NCBI RefSeq assembly: GCF_002234675.1
Contig: NC_019862.2
Location: forward strand, 28,254,707-28,318,706
DNA from: Oryzias latipes
Lineage: Eukaryota; Chordata; Actinopteri; Beloniformes; Adrianichthyidae
Direction: 5' to 3'
DNA length: 64,000 bases
Shown: positions 1 to 12,200 of the stretch, piece after piece
Numbering within the stretch: the stretch's first letter is position 1
Layout of the letters: every line of letters begins with the position of its first letter
Notes under the pieces: model-generated
What the model was told of the DNA's origin: nothing
Seen by the model: the letters and a program-made list of their open reading frames with translations, nothing else
The model's database searches: none
Translations under genes and position numbers: made by a program

Positions 1-123
1 TCCACCAGCCTCAACATCATAGCAGGAGACTTTGTTGGGCCACTTCCACTCTGTTCGCTGGTGATTGAACTGAACCACAAACTGCTGAGGAAGATCAGCG
101 GCCAAACCGAGACTCAGAAATAA
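1..123 (+). CDS. plcxd1: PLCXD1-type phosphatidylinositol-specific phospholipase C X-domain protein, last coding exon (partial)
   Basis: The first 41 codons are open from base 1 to a TAA at 121-123. They encode a C-terminal tail containing NIIAGDFVG followed by an LVIELNHKLL-like segment. This matches the end of the PLCX domain in PLCXD proteins, where the last strand and helix carry such a motif. The family has a phospholipase-C-like TIM-barrel fold, with phosphoinositide cleavage suggested. The catalytic part lies outside the window. Tail-to-tail placement with gtpbp6, as in the human pseudoautosomal region, supports PLCXD1 over PLCXD2 or PLCXD3. An AATAAA overlaps the stop codon (119-124) and a second lies at 207-212. 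Only 40 residues are visible, so identity rests partly on context. Confidence 0.75.
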   Translation, partial: STSLNIIAGDFVGPLPLCSLVIELNHKLLRKISGQTETQK

Positions 124-206
124 AGCTTTTACCATCAAATTAATCCAGAATGTGCTCAGAGAGCTTCCAAAAGGGATTCCATTGCATATTCGCTTGTACA
201 AAGCAC

Positions 207-212
207 AATAAA
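207..212 (+). promoter_or_regulatory. poly(A) signal AATAAA for plcxd1
   Basis: A canonical AATAAA lies 84 bases after the plcxd1 stop codon and only 22 bases before the gtpbp6 stop codon on the other strand. Another AATAAA overlaps the plcxd1 stop at 119-124. Use of either is inferred. Cleavage downstream of the second would carry the plcxd1 transcript into the antisense of the gtpbp6 last exon. Confidence 0.5.
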
Positions 213-233
213 AACATCTTTTTATCAAGCTTG

Positions 234-3200
234 CTATAGTCCAGTCTTTAGTTTGCTACCAAACTGTTTGTTGTAGCGCCCATAAGCAGCATTGCTGATG
301 ATGACCTTGACAACAGCAGAGCCTTCGTCGGCGTTCACCTGCACATCCTGAACGGTGGCCTCTCTGTACAGCCAGCTGTGAAAGAGGACACACACACACA
401 GAGTTACAGCTTCTCTACAGCCTGGTTTACACCGGTCCGTCTGCGGTCCCTCTCCCTTCTGTTACGTAAGGAGTCCGTCTCACGGCTGCCAGTTAGTTTA
501 CATTGGTTGAGTCCCAATTCCCACCCTAACCCCTAACTACTAAAAAACTAGATAGTGTGGCACTATGTAGTGCCCTGAATTTAAAAAAGCCATTCGGACA
601 CCGTGTTAACTACTTTTTTTTTTTTTTAATGGTGGATATGTCGTCATCGATTTCACAATGTTAAAATCTAATTTGATATTTGATATTGATGGCGTTTTGT
701 AACGATTATTTATTAATCCACTGTCTTCTGAAGATAAAAACATTGATGATTTATTAAAAAACAACATTTAAATACATTTTTTTAGCAAAAATTGTTCCGA
801 TGCAATGCAATGTGGTCTAAATTTGTGGATCTAGTGAGCATCGATGCACACTGGTTTTTCGCAGAGACTTCTGGGTGATTTCCAGGGCACCTGAATTGGG
901 AATTGTAGATTCGGACAGCACTACAAAATGGCGAACGCACTTTATAGTGCACTATACAGTGCTCTATGTAGCGCACTTTATAGGGGGTTAGGATGGGAAT
1001 TGGGACATAGCCATCGTATCTGTTGTGTCTACGGTCCATCCCCCCACCCCCCACCAGGCCTCCAAAGTAGTGTTTTGTCCTGCCACCCCTGTGTGGTTTG
1101 TCCCTCTCTCTTCGCTCATGACCGTCCTGACTGAGTCCTTATAAAATGTTGTGTTTTTGTACTTCCAAAATTAAACATATGCCTAAACGGAAATCTGCAG
1201 TGGCGATGTGCGTTATCGCGTGGGCACGTCACCTTAAAAATATAATATAAAATGTAATAAAGTTTTATTTTAGGTAGAGCAAAATCTTTTATTTTGAAAA
1301 ACATTTCTCCTGCTTTTTGATGCAAAATTGACACATCAACAGACCGGAACTGGAACTCCTGCCTAAGGCTTTCATTGCGGAGAGACGGACGTCAGACACT
1401 GACATGACAAAGGCGATGTAAACATTACGATTGATTAATGAACGTTCTACTTTTTTGTCAACACAACGAAGACGCACAGCAGACGGACCAATGTAGATCA
1501 GGCGTAACAGATAAAATATCTAGACAAGAAAGACATTCATATCATCACCTTAACTGATGTGAGCTGAGGTCCACCCTGAGAGCTAAAACCTGCTTTCCTG
1601 TGGACTTTAAGATCTCCTCTTCCACTGCTTTCCTCAGCTTGTCCAGTCCTCGCCCCTCCAGGGCAGATATAGGTATGACGTCTGGATTCACACACTCATA
1701 ACTGTCGGACACATTTGATTTCATCAACAAAAAGGTTTTTAGTCGAGCTTGCTCTGCAGAAATCAAAATGGTACTTACAACCCCAAGGAGCAATGCAAGT
1801 TTTTATGCATCTCTTCAGAAAAGGTACACAAAAACTCACAAGTCAAACTTCAACTATATGAAATTTATGTGTCAAAATTAATGTTTAAAAAAAAAAACAC
1901 ACACAAAAAACATCTACTTCCCATAGTATTGAGGAAAAAGTTTTCATAGATGTTTAAACAAATAAATACAACATTTCATAATTGAGGCAGAGCTGGTAAT
2001 GTCAATGAGATCACAGGAGGGAAACAACAATAAAAGATCAGGTGCTGCACATGAAGAACCGTCACCATTCTGATTATCCTTGGAGCTATTTTAACCCAAA
2101 AGAACTCAGACCCATTTTTCCTTAAAGGGAAAAAAAAGTGGGATATTCCAGACCCAGAGGCCCACATTACTCATGTTTGCTATACAGTAAACCTTTGTTT
2201 TTCGCGGGGGTTACGCTCCAAAAAGAACCTGTGATAGGCAAAATCCGTGAAGTAGAAACCTTTTTTTTTTTTTACAATTATTATTCAATTAAATACTCTA
2301 TTATACATTGAAAAGAAAGAACAGACCATTTCACAGGCTCAAGCATTTGTTTCACAAATGAAAGTACTTTAGAAACAAATAACTTCTGTACTGTACTGTC
2401 AAATAATAATTTTAATCATCAATATGAAGCCTTCAAATTGCGGAGATTAGCCCCGCCCACCGCGACCCGAGTAATTGGATTAAACGGGAGAAAATTTAAA
2501 ATGATTATGAAACAAAAATACAAAGTACAGTCGAACAAATAGTGACTCAGGTGTATTTCACTGCTCTTCAGACTGAGTCGCTGCATCCTGACTCCCCTCT
2601 GCAGTGTTTTCTTCTTTTGAATCCCGCGGTGCAGCTGTGTTTGTTCGGTAGAAGAACATAGTGATAGGCAGTTGTTGTCGTTCTTTTTTCAACGGGTTTT
2701 AGAGAAACTCGAAATTGCAAGAGAATTTGCACGTACATAATGTAAATTTGGCAAGCTGATTTACGTACGTGTAACATATTAAACTGCAACGTTATTGACG
2801 CACAGGTAGAGAAGAAGCGGAGTGACTTTTTAGCCAATCAGAATGCAGAACACAATGCACGATGCAAATCCGTGAAGTAGCGAAACCGTGAAAAGTAAAC
2901 CGCGTTATAGTGAGGGATCACTGTATTTCTAATACACTGATGTCAACATGGAACCTATGGCACACATGATGGGTGAAAAGTGTTCCCAGTGGTATTTAAT
3001 GTATGATTGTGGAGTTTTTAGCCAAAATAACAAAGAACGTGTTGTCTAGGACATAGTTTCTGCAGAGCGGCATCAGAAATTCACTTGTTGTTGGCGGGAC
3101 CACTGGGGTGGAGCGACCCCCCCCCCCCCTCCCTCTCCTCGTTGCAGAGTGGAGCAGGGAGCTTTTGGCCCGCCCAGCGTATTTTCTATTTCACAAAAAA

Positions 3201-4955
3201 GCTCTTTTTCAAACTGCATTTTGGCTCCTGATCCACAACCATGTGAATAAAGAAATGCTCAGAAATGCAATTTTAGGATAATTTTCTTTAGATCTGCCCT
3301 CCATCATGAAAAAATGCCACTGGATTAGAACATGTTAAAAAGAAACCACCATTTTAATCAGAGTGGGTCTTTAAAGGGTGAATACAGCTAAAGTAGTCCA
3401 TGTTAGGCTTCTTCACACACACTTTCAAAATCAACATTAAACAGCCATTCAAATCTTTTTTTTTATTGTTCACAGCCAGAAATTGAGCAAAAGACCAATG
3501 GTTTTAGTCCACAAGGGGGCAACAATTACAAACATGGACAAATTAGATTATACACGTTTAGTCATCTCAGAAATCAAATGTTTGTGACCTCAACAAAATT
3601 GGTTCAAGTAGAAAATCTAAGAAAATATTGCTGCAGCTTTTAAAAAATAAAAAATAAATTAGAGATAAAGCTGCAAGGCTTACCTGTCAATGAGGTCAAT
3701 TTTATTGTGGACTTCTATCATGGAGCTCATCAGCCTGTCTGGAATCTGAAGGTTCTTTAGGACACGGAAAACGTTGACCCTCTGGTTCTCCGTCTCTGGA
3801 TGACTGATGTCTCTGACATGAACCAGGAGATCCTGGAAGAAGAGAACAACCCTTGATTAATCCATTACGAAAATGGAAGAACAGTATTTATTCAAAGTGA
3901 GTCAATTTTCTCGGTTTGGAGCGTTCCAGAGAAAGTCTGTGAAAAAAACATGACTTGGCATCACACCGAGTGCTTGATGTCTTCCAAAGTGGCGGAGAAG
4001 GAGTCGATGAGCTGATGGGGGAGCTGCGATAAGAAGCCGATGGTGTCCACGTACAGCACCGTCATGTGACTGGGCAGCTGACCGGCATGCACGGTCACAT
4101 CCAAGGTGGCAAAAAGCTGGTTTCTGGGTTGAAGGCCGCTGTCACCAGTCAGAGCTTTGATCAACGTCGTTTTTCCTGCACACACGACACGAAGACGTGG
4201 ATCAGCTAAAACTCTCAGAATTTGTGTTGTGCTAGCAGATGCTCACCACAGTTGGTGTATCCCAGCACCGATACGACGGGGAACTCCCTGTGCTTCCTCT
4301 GGGACCGGAGGAGGAGCCTCTTTCTACGAAGTTTTTCCAGTGCCGAGCGAATCTTTGCCTCCCGCTCCTTCAGCAGCCTCTGCTGGACCTCGTACAGCGT
4401 TTCTCCTGGAGGACAAAAGCGAGCCGAGTCCCTTCTTTGTGCAGCAGCAGCAAGCAGCCTTTCCTCTGTAGAGGTGCCTCACCTGAACCGCTGATGTACC
4501 TCGATCCTCCACCCTGCTGATCCAAGTTGGCCATTTCGTTTTTCAGGCGGGATCTGTTGTGCAGGTGAAGCAGAGTGTGCAACACTGTCAGGGACTTATT
4601 GAAACTGGAACACATGCTGATGCAGTTGCCTCGACAAGGGGATCTCTTACCTCAACAAGGGGATCTCTGCCAGTGAGATCTGCAGCTTGGCCTCCTTGGT
4701 CTTGGCGTTGCAGCGAAAAATATGGAGGACCACTGAATACCTGTCAAAGACTTTGACCCCCCAGGCTTCCTCAAACTCTCTCTAAACCCAAACAAAGACC
4801 TGTCAACATTTGTGGCAGAGCACCGATGGACTTCCGAGGAGCTCACCTCAGACAAAGCAGACAGGCGCTCCACGTTCACAAACACAGCAGTGATCCCTCC
4901 TGTTTGCCTGATCTTCTCTGCAAGGGAACACATGATCACACACATGCACGTGTGT

Positions 4956-4998
<43 letters not shown>

Positions 4999-5589
4999 AC
5001 GTGTGTGAAACTGCTGCACGGAACTGTGGAGATGTGACGTCACCTGTCAGATACTGGAAGTTGCCTTTTCCAAATATACGCTTCTTCTCTGGCGTCTTGG
5101 TGGAGAGGATGAGCTGGTCCACCACTGTCCAGTTGTCCAAAGTATTCACCAGCCCCACAGCTTCCGCCATCATCAGCTCAGCTGCAAAGGTACCGGGTCA
5201 CTTCTAAAGGAACGGGGCTTGAATGTCGTGATCATGCCGGGCTCGTTACCGGTGGTCAGGTGCTGCTTCCTGCTGCCCCATTTCACGTCAGGGTGCACGA
5301 TGAAGATCCTCTGACCCTCTCCGACCCCCGCAGGGACCTGCTGCTGGAAGATCTCATCCACCTCACTGTCCCCCGGGACGTCCTGATCCTCACCTGCGGC
5401 TACGCTGTTGCAGCTGAAGTCATCGGGGTTCATGAGTACACACGCAGAGAGGGAAAACGGTCGGAGCTGCGGCGGGGATCCTCTGGAAGCAGCGTGCACG
5501 AGCCCGGAGGTCGCTGCTGTTTTCTGGGTAAAGCAGGGTCGGTGCAGCAGCAGAGGGAGCCACGACTTTATCCTCCTTAGGAATATCAT
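234..5589 (-). CDS. gtpbp6: GTP-binding protein 6 (HflX-family mitochondrial GTPase), complete, 10 coding exons
   Basis: Coding exons from 5' to 3' are 5589-5250, 5181-5044, 4917-4847, 4781-4651, 4553-4483, 4405-4247, 4175-3967, 3832-3684, 1701-1549 and 375-234. All have GT-AG borders and the phases join, giving 520 codons plus TAG; I recall human GTPBP6 at a similar length. The N-terminus is Arg-rich ([10 protein letters not shown]), as in a mitochondrial presequence. An HflX N-domain follows, with the GSGE motif before a basic coiled coil. The G domain has a Walker A GYTNCGKT (about 299-306), G3 DTIGF (about 347) and G4 NKID (about 416-419). The family acts in assembly and dissociation of the mitochondrial large ribosomal subunit. 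The acceptor of the ninth exon was chosen because it alone keeps the phase. The start is the first ATG in frame with the presequence-like N-terminus. Confidence 0.93.
511..1006. mobile_element. MITE-like DNA element with GTCCCAATTCCC terminal inverted repeats
   Basis: The left end reads GTCCCAATTCCCACCCTAAC, and the reverse complement of the right end reads GTCCCAATTCCCATCCTAAC. The subterminal parts on both sides are rich in short TAGTGCACTATA-like palindromes. There is no coding capacity over about 496 bp. It lies in the last intron of gtpbp6. A clear target duplication could not be set. A related end, about 120 bp long, occurs at 56480-56600. Confidence 0.65.
2185..2923. mobile_element. 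non-autonomous TA-target DNA transposon (Tc1/mariner/pogo-like ends)
   Basis: The ends are CAGTAAACC on the left and, read inward from the right, CAGTGATCC. Each end continues into related text of the 'cgcgggggttacgctcc' and 'aatccgtgaagtag' kind, typical of a vertebrate TA-target family. TA dinucleotides flank both sides (2183-2184 and 2924-2925). An 89-codon open frame inside (2568-2837, minus) has no recognisable domain. It sits in the gtpbp6 intron spanning 1702-3683. Confidence 0.55.
3020..3375 (+). repeat. copy A of a dispersed repeat also found near 27.5, 31.0 and 48.5 kb
   Basis: This segment shares strings such as 'gtttctgcagagcggca..agaaattcact' and 'gagtgggtcttt' with copies at about 31020-31585 (+), 48480-49075 (+) and 27500-27720 (-). 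Here the central part holding the short open frame seen in the other copies is missing. A run of C (3117-3130) marks the deletion zone. It lies in the long gtpbp6 intron. Confidence 0.6.
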
Positions 5590-6409
5590 GATGCTTGAAG
5601 CTCTCCCACTGCGGCCATGAAAGTTTCAGTCTATATTTTGTCACGGAATCACAAAACAGGTGAGCCCCGCGCGAGCCCGCAGATCCTATGTCGTCCTCTG
5701 AATAAACGAAGCTGCCCAGCCGTACCCTGAAACGAAACGTATTTGTTTTCTATACAAAATATAGAAATTAAACATTACGCTATTAAAATATATTTTATTT
5801 AACGCTTAAACAATATCATGGTGGATGAAAACATCCCACACGCGGCCCTGCGAAGAGTTCTGTGGGATTTATTTGTACCTGAACGATGTTTTGCAGGCAT
5901 AGCTTTTCTATAGTCACGACGTTGTACTAAAAGTTACTGTACATCAATCTTTTTCGTTCATTAAAGTACTTAATTTGATAATCACACATCCCATACAAAT
6001 TTCACCTCTAATTTCAAAAAGCACTTTATCGACAGCCTAAAGAGAAGGATCCTCTAAGACAATACCCAGGAAAATGTGTCAGACTGGATTTCCGGTTACG
6101 TAATTTCCGTTGCTTTCATGTTTTTGAATAAAACTAAAAATGGGCACAATTGAAACAGCAAACAAATAAAGGAATAAAAATCACCAACATTTTCCAAGTT
6201 TAACATATGTACAATAACACGGTAGGAGTCATTAAACTGTAGCTAGTTTCAACCCGTGTTGCATTATGGGTAATGCACTTTGTTTAATTGTGCTGCAGAC
6301 TCAAGTCACGACCATTGACTTCTCATGCAGTCAGTGCTCATGAGAAAATGTACAATGAAAATATTTCTCTAGAAGTTTCCAACACAAACATTTACACACT
6401 TTTATTCAC

Positions 6410-6572
<163 letters not shown>

Positions 6573-6573
6573 G

Positions 6574-7563
6574 CCCCTTTCACCCTTTCGTGGGTGGTTT
6601 CTCACTCAAGCTCGGGTCCTCTACCAGAGGCTTGGGAACTTGAGGGTTCTGCGCAGTATCTTAGCTGTTCCTAGCACTGCGCTTTTCTGGATTGAGATGT
6701 CTGAGATCTTTCCAGGTATCTGTTGTAGCCACTCCTCCAGCTTGGGGGTTACTGCCCCGAGTGCTCCAATTACCACAGGCACCACTGTCACCTTCATTTT
6801 CCAGGCTTTCTCCAGTTCTTCTCTGAGTCCCTGGTATTTCTCCAGTTTCTCATGTTCCTTCTTCCTGATGTTCCCATCGCTTGGCACTGCCACATCCACC
6901 ACAACGGCTTTCCTCTGTTCTTTATCCACCACTACAATGTCTGGTTGGTTCGCCATTACCATCCTATCAGTCTGGATCTGGAAGTCCCACAGGATTTTTG
7001 CCCTTTCATTCTCTACCACCTTTGGGGGTGTTTCCCATTTTGACCTTGGGGTTTCCAGTTCATATTCTGCACACATGTTCCTGTATATTATTCCAGCCAC
7101 TTGATTGTGGCGCTCCATGTATGCTTTACCTGCCAGCATCTTACATCCTGCAGTTATGTGCTGGATTGTTTCAGGGGCCTCTTTGCACAGCCTACACCTT
7201 GGGTCTTGTCTGGTGTGGTAGATCTGAGCCTCTATTGCTCTGGTGCTCAGGGCTTGTTCCTGAGCTGCCAGGATGAGTGCCTCAGTGCTGTCCTGTAGGC
7301 CAGCCCTCTCTAGCCATTGGTAGGACTTCTTGATATCAGCCACTTCAGTTATGGTCCGGTGGTACATCCCATGCAGGGGTTTGTCCTCCCATGAGGATCT
7401 GTCCTCCAGCACTGTATCCTCTGCTCTCCATTGCCTGAGACATTCACTGAGCACACTGTCAGTTGGGGCCTTGAGCTTGATGTACTCATGCATCTTGGAT
7501 GTTTCATCCTGGATAGTGGCTTCTACGCTCACTAGTCCTCGGCCTCCTTCCTTGGCCTCATTA

Positions 7564-7565
<2 letters not shown>
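6574..7565 (-). mobile_element. 5'-truncated LINE with restriction-like endonuclease domain (R4/Dong/Rex6-like)
   Basis: An open frame runs on the minus strand from the edge of a TA repeat at 7565 to a TAG at 6621-6623 with no break. It encodes the C-terminal part of a non-LTR retrotransposon protein. A CX2CX8HX4C knuckle (CRLCKEAPETIQHITAGC) is followed by a PD-X14-D motif (PDIVVVD ... VVVD). That pair is the signature of the restriction-like endonuclease LINEs of the R2/R4 groups. The frame ends in KILRRTLKFPSLW, and about 45 bases of 3' UTR then run into the second TA repeat. There is no reverse transcriptase domain, so it is a dead fragment despite the intact frame. Assignment to the R4/Dong/Rex6 clade is inferred from the motif order. 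Confidence 0.8.

Positions 7566-7612
<47 letters not shown>
7566..7612. repeat. (TA)n microsatellite bounding the LINE fragment
   Basis: About 45 bases of TA repeat lie immediately next to the truncated 5' end of the LINE open frame. With the longer TA tract at 6410-6545 it forms matching flanks. This is as expected if the element inserted inside one TA microsatellite. Confidence 0.95.
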
Positions 7613-7618
<6 letters not shown>

Positions 7619-7720
7619 CAAACATTATGAATGTATTAGGTGACACATGAGGTCCTGGAAAAAGCAGATTAAAAAAAGTACAACATTGTTTAGTATCCAA
7701 TTTGATATTCATTTTATTTA

Positions 7721-7798
7721 CAGTACAGACCAAAAGTTTGGACACATCTTCCCATTCATTTGAACAAGAAGGTGTGTCCAAACCTTTGGTCTGTACTG
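7721..7798. mobile_element. 78-bp Tc1/mariner-type MITE hairpin
   Basis: The two arms are near-perfect inverted repeats: CAGTACAGACCAAAAGTTTG on the left and its inverse, with a small indel, on the right. TA lies on both sides (7719-7720, 7799-7800). Arm sequence, size and TA target fit a heavily deleted Tc1-like element. It has no coding capacity. Confidence 0.8.
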
Positions 7799-7849
7799 TA
7801 TACATTTGTAAAACCAACAACAAAAATCACAAAATAGGGATGTAACGTC

Positions 7850-9233
7850 TTATTTTAACAATTTACTTCATATCATAATTTGTGGTTGCCGAAACGATTC
7901 ATAGTCGAGATTCTTTCATTTTGAACGATCCGATTTGATCCGATTCACTGACATAAATCGATCCAGGACACCTTGAGCCAAGACTTCAACCAGTGTACCT
8001 GGTAATGAACAGTGCAGCTTAAGTTTTCCACGTTCCTTGTATTTCTTCAAGATAAACAAGTGTAAATGAAATACGTGTACACACTAACAAGTAAACACGA
8101 ATTAATGACAAATCCATTCACATTTTAGTTTCCTAAAGTTCAGTCCACTGTTGTTTTTCCACATCAAAAGAATCCAAATGTCTGTATGGTCACATGTCTT
8201 TGCTGAATTCAAAGTGTCTGGACTGGAATGATGGACCGATCATTTTGTGCTGTGGTCACATGTTTTTGAAAAAAAATAAACATAAACATTGGTCATTTTT
8301 ACGATACAGTAAAATAAACCTACCATAACTTAATACAAATGGTATTTTCCAAAAAACAGCTATATTCAATTTATATAATTTTGAAATTATTTTATAGGAT
8401 AATGGTATAGGCGGATTCAATCAACAACTTCCCTCAAACAGATCGATCTGGTTGGATCATAGGAATATAAATTAGTTCATTGATTACTTTGATTAATTGT
8501 TACACCCTTACTAAACCAGTATATAATTTTTTCAGAAGTTTTAATCAAATCAAACAAATTAAGGACAAGGGTAAGAGACAACATATTTCACAAGTAAAAT
8601 GTAGAGTTCAATAAGTCTTAAATATCGCAGTGACTATATGTGAAATATAAGGTAAGCTACTTTTAAAATCCTAATAAATAGAATAACTTTTGTCTTTAAA
8701 ATTAGATGATGGAATAAAGTTTGTGTCCATGTATTATGTGTGTGTTTCAATCACCAGGTGCGGGTTCCCTGAAGAAGAGTCCCATTTAACCACTTAACTG
8801 CCCGCCTGCTCTGTCTTTGCGCTTCCTTGATCCGAGGTGGGTGTGCGTCACCTGGAAAGAAGTCAAACAGGTTGAGCAGATTTGCGCAAAATGACACCAA
8901 ACCGGATATCTGCACATATTACCGGTGACCCCCGTCAGGTTTGATGTCGCTCAGCACGTGTTTCAGTTTGTTTTTTCAGTGGTGTATGAGTTTATTTCAG
9001 TCATAAAGGCTTTGATGAAGACAGCAGGTATGGATCTGAGCCATCGATCGAGCGTGACTGATCATGATCTCCTACAGTTGAAGTAACTGCGTGCGCGCTG
9101 CCTTTCGTGGACGAGGAAGTTGGAACTAGAGCGGAGTCTCATATGTGTGCCTAACATATGTGAACAATGGACGAGTATTGGTTCGATTCAACATAAAACA
9201 CCATCAACGTGTCTTCCGGTTTTCAGTGCGCCA
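7850..9233. other. spacer upstream of the B7-like gene; no gene seen
   Basis: This AT-rich stretch has no open frame with recognisable similarity. The last 450 bases become more GC- and CpG-richer, fitting the promoter and 5' UTR of the plus-strand immunoglobulin-family gene whose ATG is at 9234. No core promoter element could be fixed by eye. Confidence 0.4.
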
Positions 9234-12200
9234 ATGTGCCTCCACAAACGCGCGCTATTGCGCGTAGGACTGCTGCTCTTCCTGCTCCATTTGGGCACAT
9301 GTCTGGGTGAGTTGTAGATGTCCGAGCATTAAGAATTTAGCCAAACAAACACCAAAACATGACAATGATTTTTTTAAAATCTCTTCTCTGCAGAGGGCTG
9401 TGTACTCTGCATTGTGGGACAACCGGTGGCGCTGCCCTGCCTTTACCCTGAGCTGAATCCATTTGGGAATTTTTCTATTGAGTGGAGGAAAAATGACCAA
9501 AAGTTGCTGAGCTCACAGTGGAGGGACGATGGAAATGTGGAGATATGTAGCCTGAACTATGCCAGAATTCCTGATGATGCTGCACAGAATGGAAATTTTT
9601 CTCTGGAACTTCCAAAAGTTCATCCCAAGCAGGACAAGATGAATTTTAGCCTGTTTTTCTCTGCAGGAGAAAATGAAAGCACAGAACTTTGCACCCTGTG
9701 CCTCAGGGTAGCAGGTCTGTTCTTACCACACAATATTGTAATGTCATTCTGGAGGGGGGAAAAAACTACACAGTTAACTGTCTTTTTTAGAAAATTTGGA
9801 ACAGACACAAAAATACATTTCTTAGGGCAAACAGCTTTTTTTTATTGTTCAAGTCTTTTTTTCTTTACTGATCAAGAAAATATTTTCTCATGCAGCCATC
9901 TTTGTGTTTCATTGGTCATTCAACAACTTCACTTCCAAAATTATGATTGCTTTTGGGGCAAACTCTTTAAGACAAAATAATTGTCCAATCAATTTTTTTC
10001 TTTTCATTTGCTCATGTGTTATTTTAAACTATGATTAAAATATTTAATACCTTAGGGATCACATGACTATAATCTAAAATGAAGCTGTGAAATTGTGTTT
10101 TATTCTTTAGGATAAACTACTTCTTAAAAAAAAAAAAACTTTTCTACCAAGCCCACCCACTAAAATAGTAATTCCTTAAACAGAAACTTAAAAACTGAAG
10201 CGCAGATGAGAAAACAAAGTTAGCAGCGTGTTTTAGTCTGAAAGACATATCTGAACCTGTGCAACGTCACAAAACTTTAGGAGCCCATGTGTGAAGACTC
10301 GTTTGAATCCAGGAAGGTTGCATGGCAGAAAAGGATTTTAAAAGGGTCATCTGGACGTAGTTTTTTAAGTTGAAGATGATTTAATTCGGATGGCCCTTTT
10401 GAAAAGTTTTGGGTATTATCCACATTTGATGAAAACAGTTGAGATCTTTCCCAGGAGGGAACTACCAACCAAAATGACTCTATGAACAAGGACTCATAAA
10501 AAGAAGCAGGTAAAAATTTAAAATGGTGTAGGTCTTTTTTTTTTTAAATTAAAGTCAGACTTTATTATTGAATTGAAAGACTTCTATAATGTTCCAGATG
10601 TTGCAGTATTTCTTTCCTGTGCTCCCAGAATCTGGTCACAGCATACCGTTGCCCTTTCTGAGCTGGAGGTTTCATATTTTTCTTCCATTTTGATGGTTTT
10701 TCTAAAACTACAACTCAATAATTTTCCACTCACAGGTGTTTCAGTGTTTTTTTTTTAATCCAGCCATTATTTTTAAACATTTATCTTTGTAAATACATAA
10801 AAGAAAATCAGGGGCAGGAGCCATTAGTTTTGTGTCAAATTTAACCAAAATCAGAACATTGAAATAAGCATCCTCCAAGGGTTGGGCTTGCACATTTGCT
10901 CTTAGGGTTTGTACGTCCGTGAACTAACTCTCATCTGATGTTGCAGCCAGTTTCAGCCCCCCAGAGCTGCAGAGCGAAGAGACAGCAGAAGGAAATGAGA
11001 CAACCTTCCTGTGTCTCTCCGGCGGCGGTTACCCTGAACCTGTAGTTACTTGGCTCATCAGTGACAGCTTGAAGCCCCCCGAAGGCTCGGTTAGAACTTT
11101 GGCAGAACCACACCCTGAGTCCCAGCTCTACAACGTCACAAGTTACCTGACTGTCAACATTTCCAAAGACAGCAGTGTGACGTGCATCATAGAGAATCCG
11201 TCCATGAATGAAAGCCTGAGAGTCACAAGATGTGAGTCCCTCCTGAAAGGGCGCGGTTTAACCTGGGACACCTCAGTGCGTCGCTGATCTTTGGTTCTTG
11301 CTGCTGCGCAGATGGAGCGAGCAGCACCGCAATGGTGGGTCGAGCATCAGAAGCCATGTGGATCTTCAGCACGGTTCTGTGTGTGGTGGTCGGGATCATG
11401 GTGATGGCAGGAGTGGCGTACCAGATTCATCTGGACAGACTCACCAAGAGAAGGAAAAAAGAGAACAGAGAAGAGCAGAGAGGTGAGCAGATGATAAAAA
11501 CGTTTACAAGTATTCTTACCGAAGCAGAGTTTTTACTTTTAGTTTGTGAGCATAACAGGGAAATTGGTCTATTTTTATTACCATTTACTCTCAGGAAAAG
11601 TCTTCGTGTCTCCAAAATAATAAACAAAAAAAGTTACATTTTGTCCGGTTTGCATATTTATTATAGTTTTTTGTCAGTCGGATTTGAATGGTTGTAGACC
11701 AAAAATCAGACATACAGTAACTTAAGCAGTTCTTTTCACCAGAAATCTTTTTAAAATTTGCACCATTAATGAATTTTAAGGAAATCTACAAAGTTACAAG
11801 CTTTTCAGGGAAGTTCTGTAAGGATAAAATTACATTTTAGAGAAAAAGGTTCCTATAACCTTTTAGGTCTTAAAATAATTCAAGAGTTAAGTTCTTAAGG
11901 GACAAAGGAGAAAGATCATGTTGACCCAAGAACAAGTTGATTTCCATGAATCTCTGAACCTTTATATAATATTTAGAAAATTATTATTGTTAAATAAAGA
12001 CTAAATAATTGAGCACATTTGGCAGTTTTATCATGCATTGGATCATATTGGAAACACAATTTGATTATTTAGGTCTGAGTGTCTTGCCTAAGTTTTGTTG
12101 GGAGGAGCCTGTTTAACCTATTAGTGCACTAGAGTGCATAATTTCTTTATGCAATCATTTAAATAATACGGTTCAGTTCAAAGGTTTTTCCAAAATCAAT

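Noticed and set aside
1545-1793. Longer version of the ninth gtpbp6 exon using the ctgcag acceptor near 1758
   Set aside because: The acceptor has a better pyrimidine tract but shifts the reading phase. The acceptor at 1702-1704 keeps phase and joins LID to SYECVNPDV as the family requires.
2568-2837. 89-codon frame in the gtpbp6 intron
   Set aside because: It lies inside a TA-target transposon, shows no transposase motif and has no support as a gene.
4652-5173. Single 173-codon minus-strand frame with a poly-Lys stretch
   Set aside because: It reads through the introns of gtpbp6 and a 37-base T run. Splice sites at 5044, 4917, 4847 and 4781 give the continuous family-matching protein instead.
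5260-5580. Plus-strand frames opposite gtpbp6 exon 1
   Set aside because: They are antisense shadows of the presequence exon. The minus-strand frame carries the conserved protein with matching splice sites.
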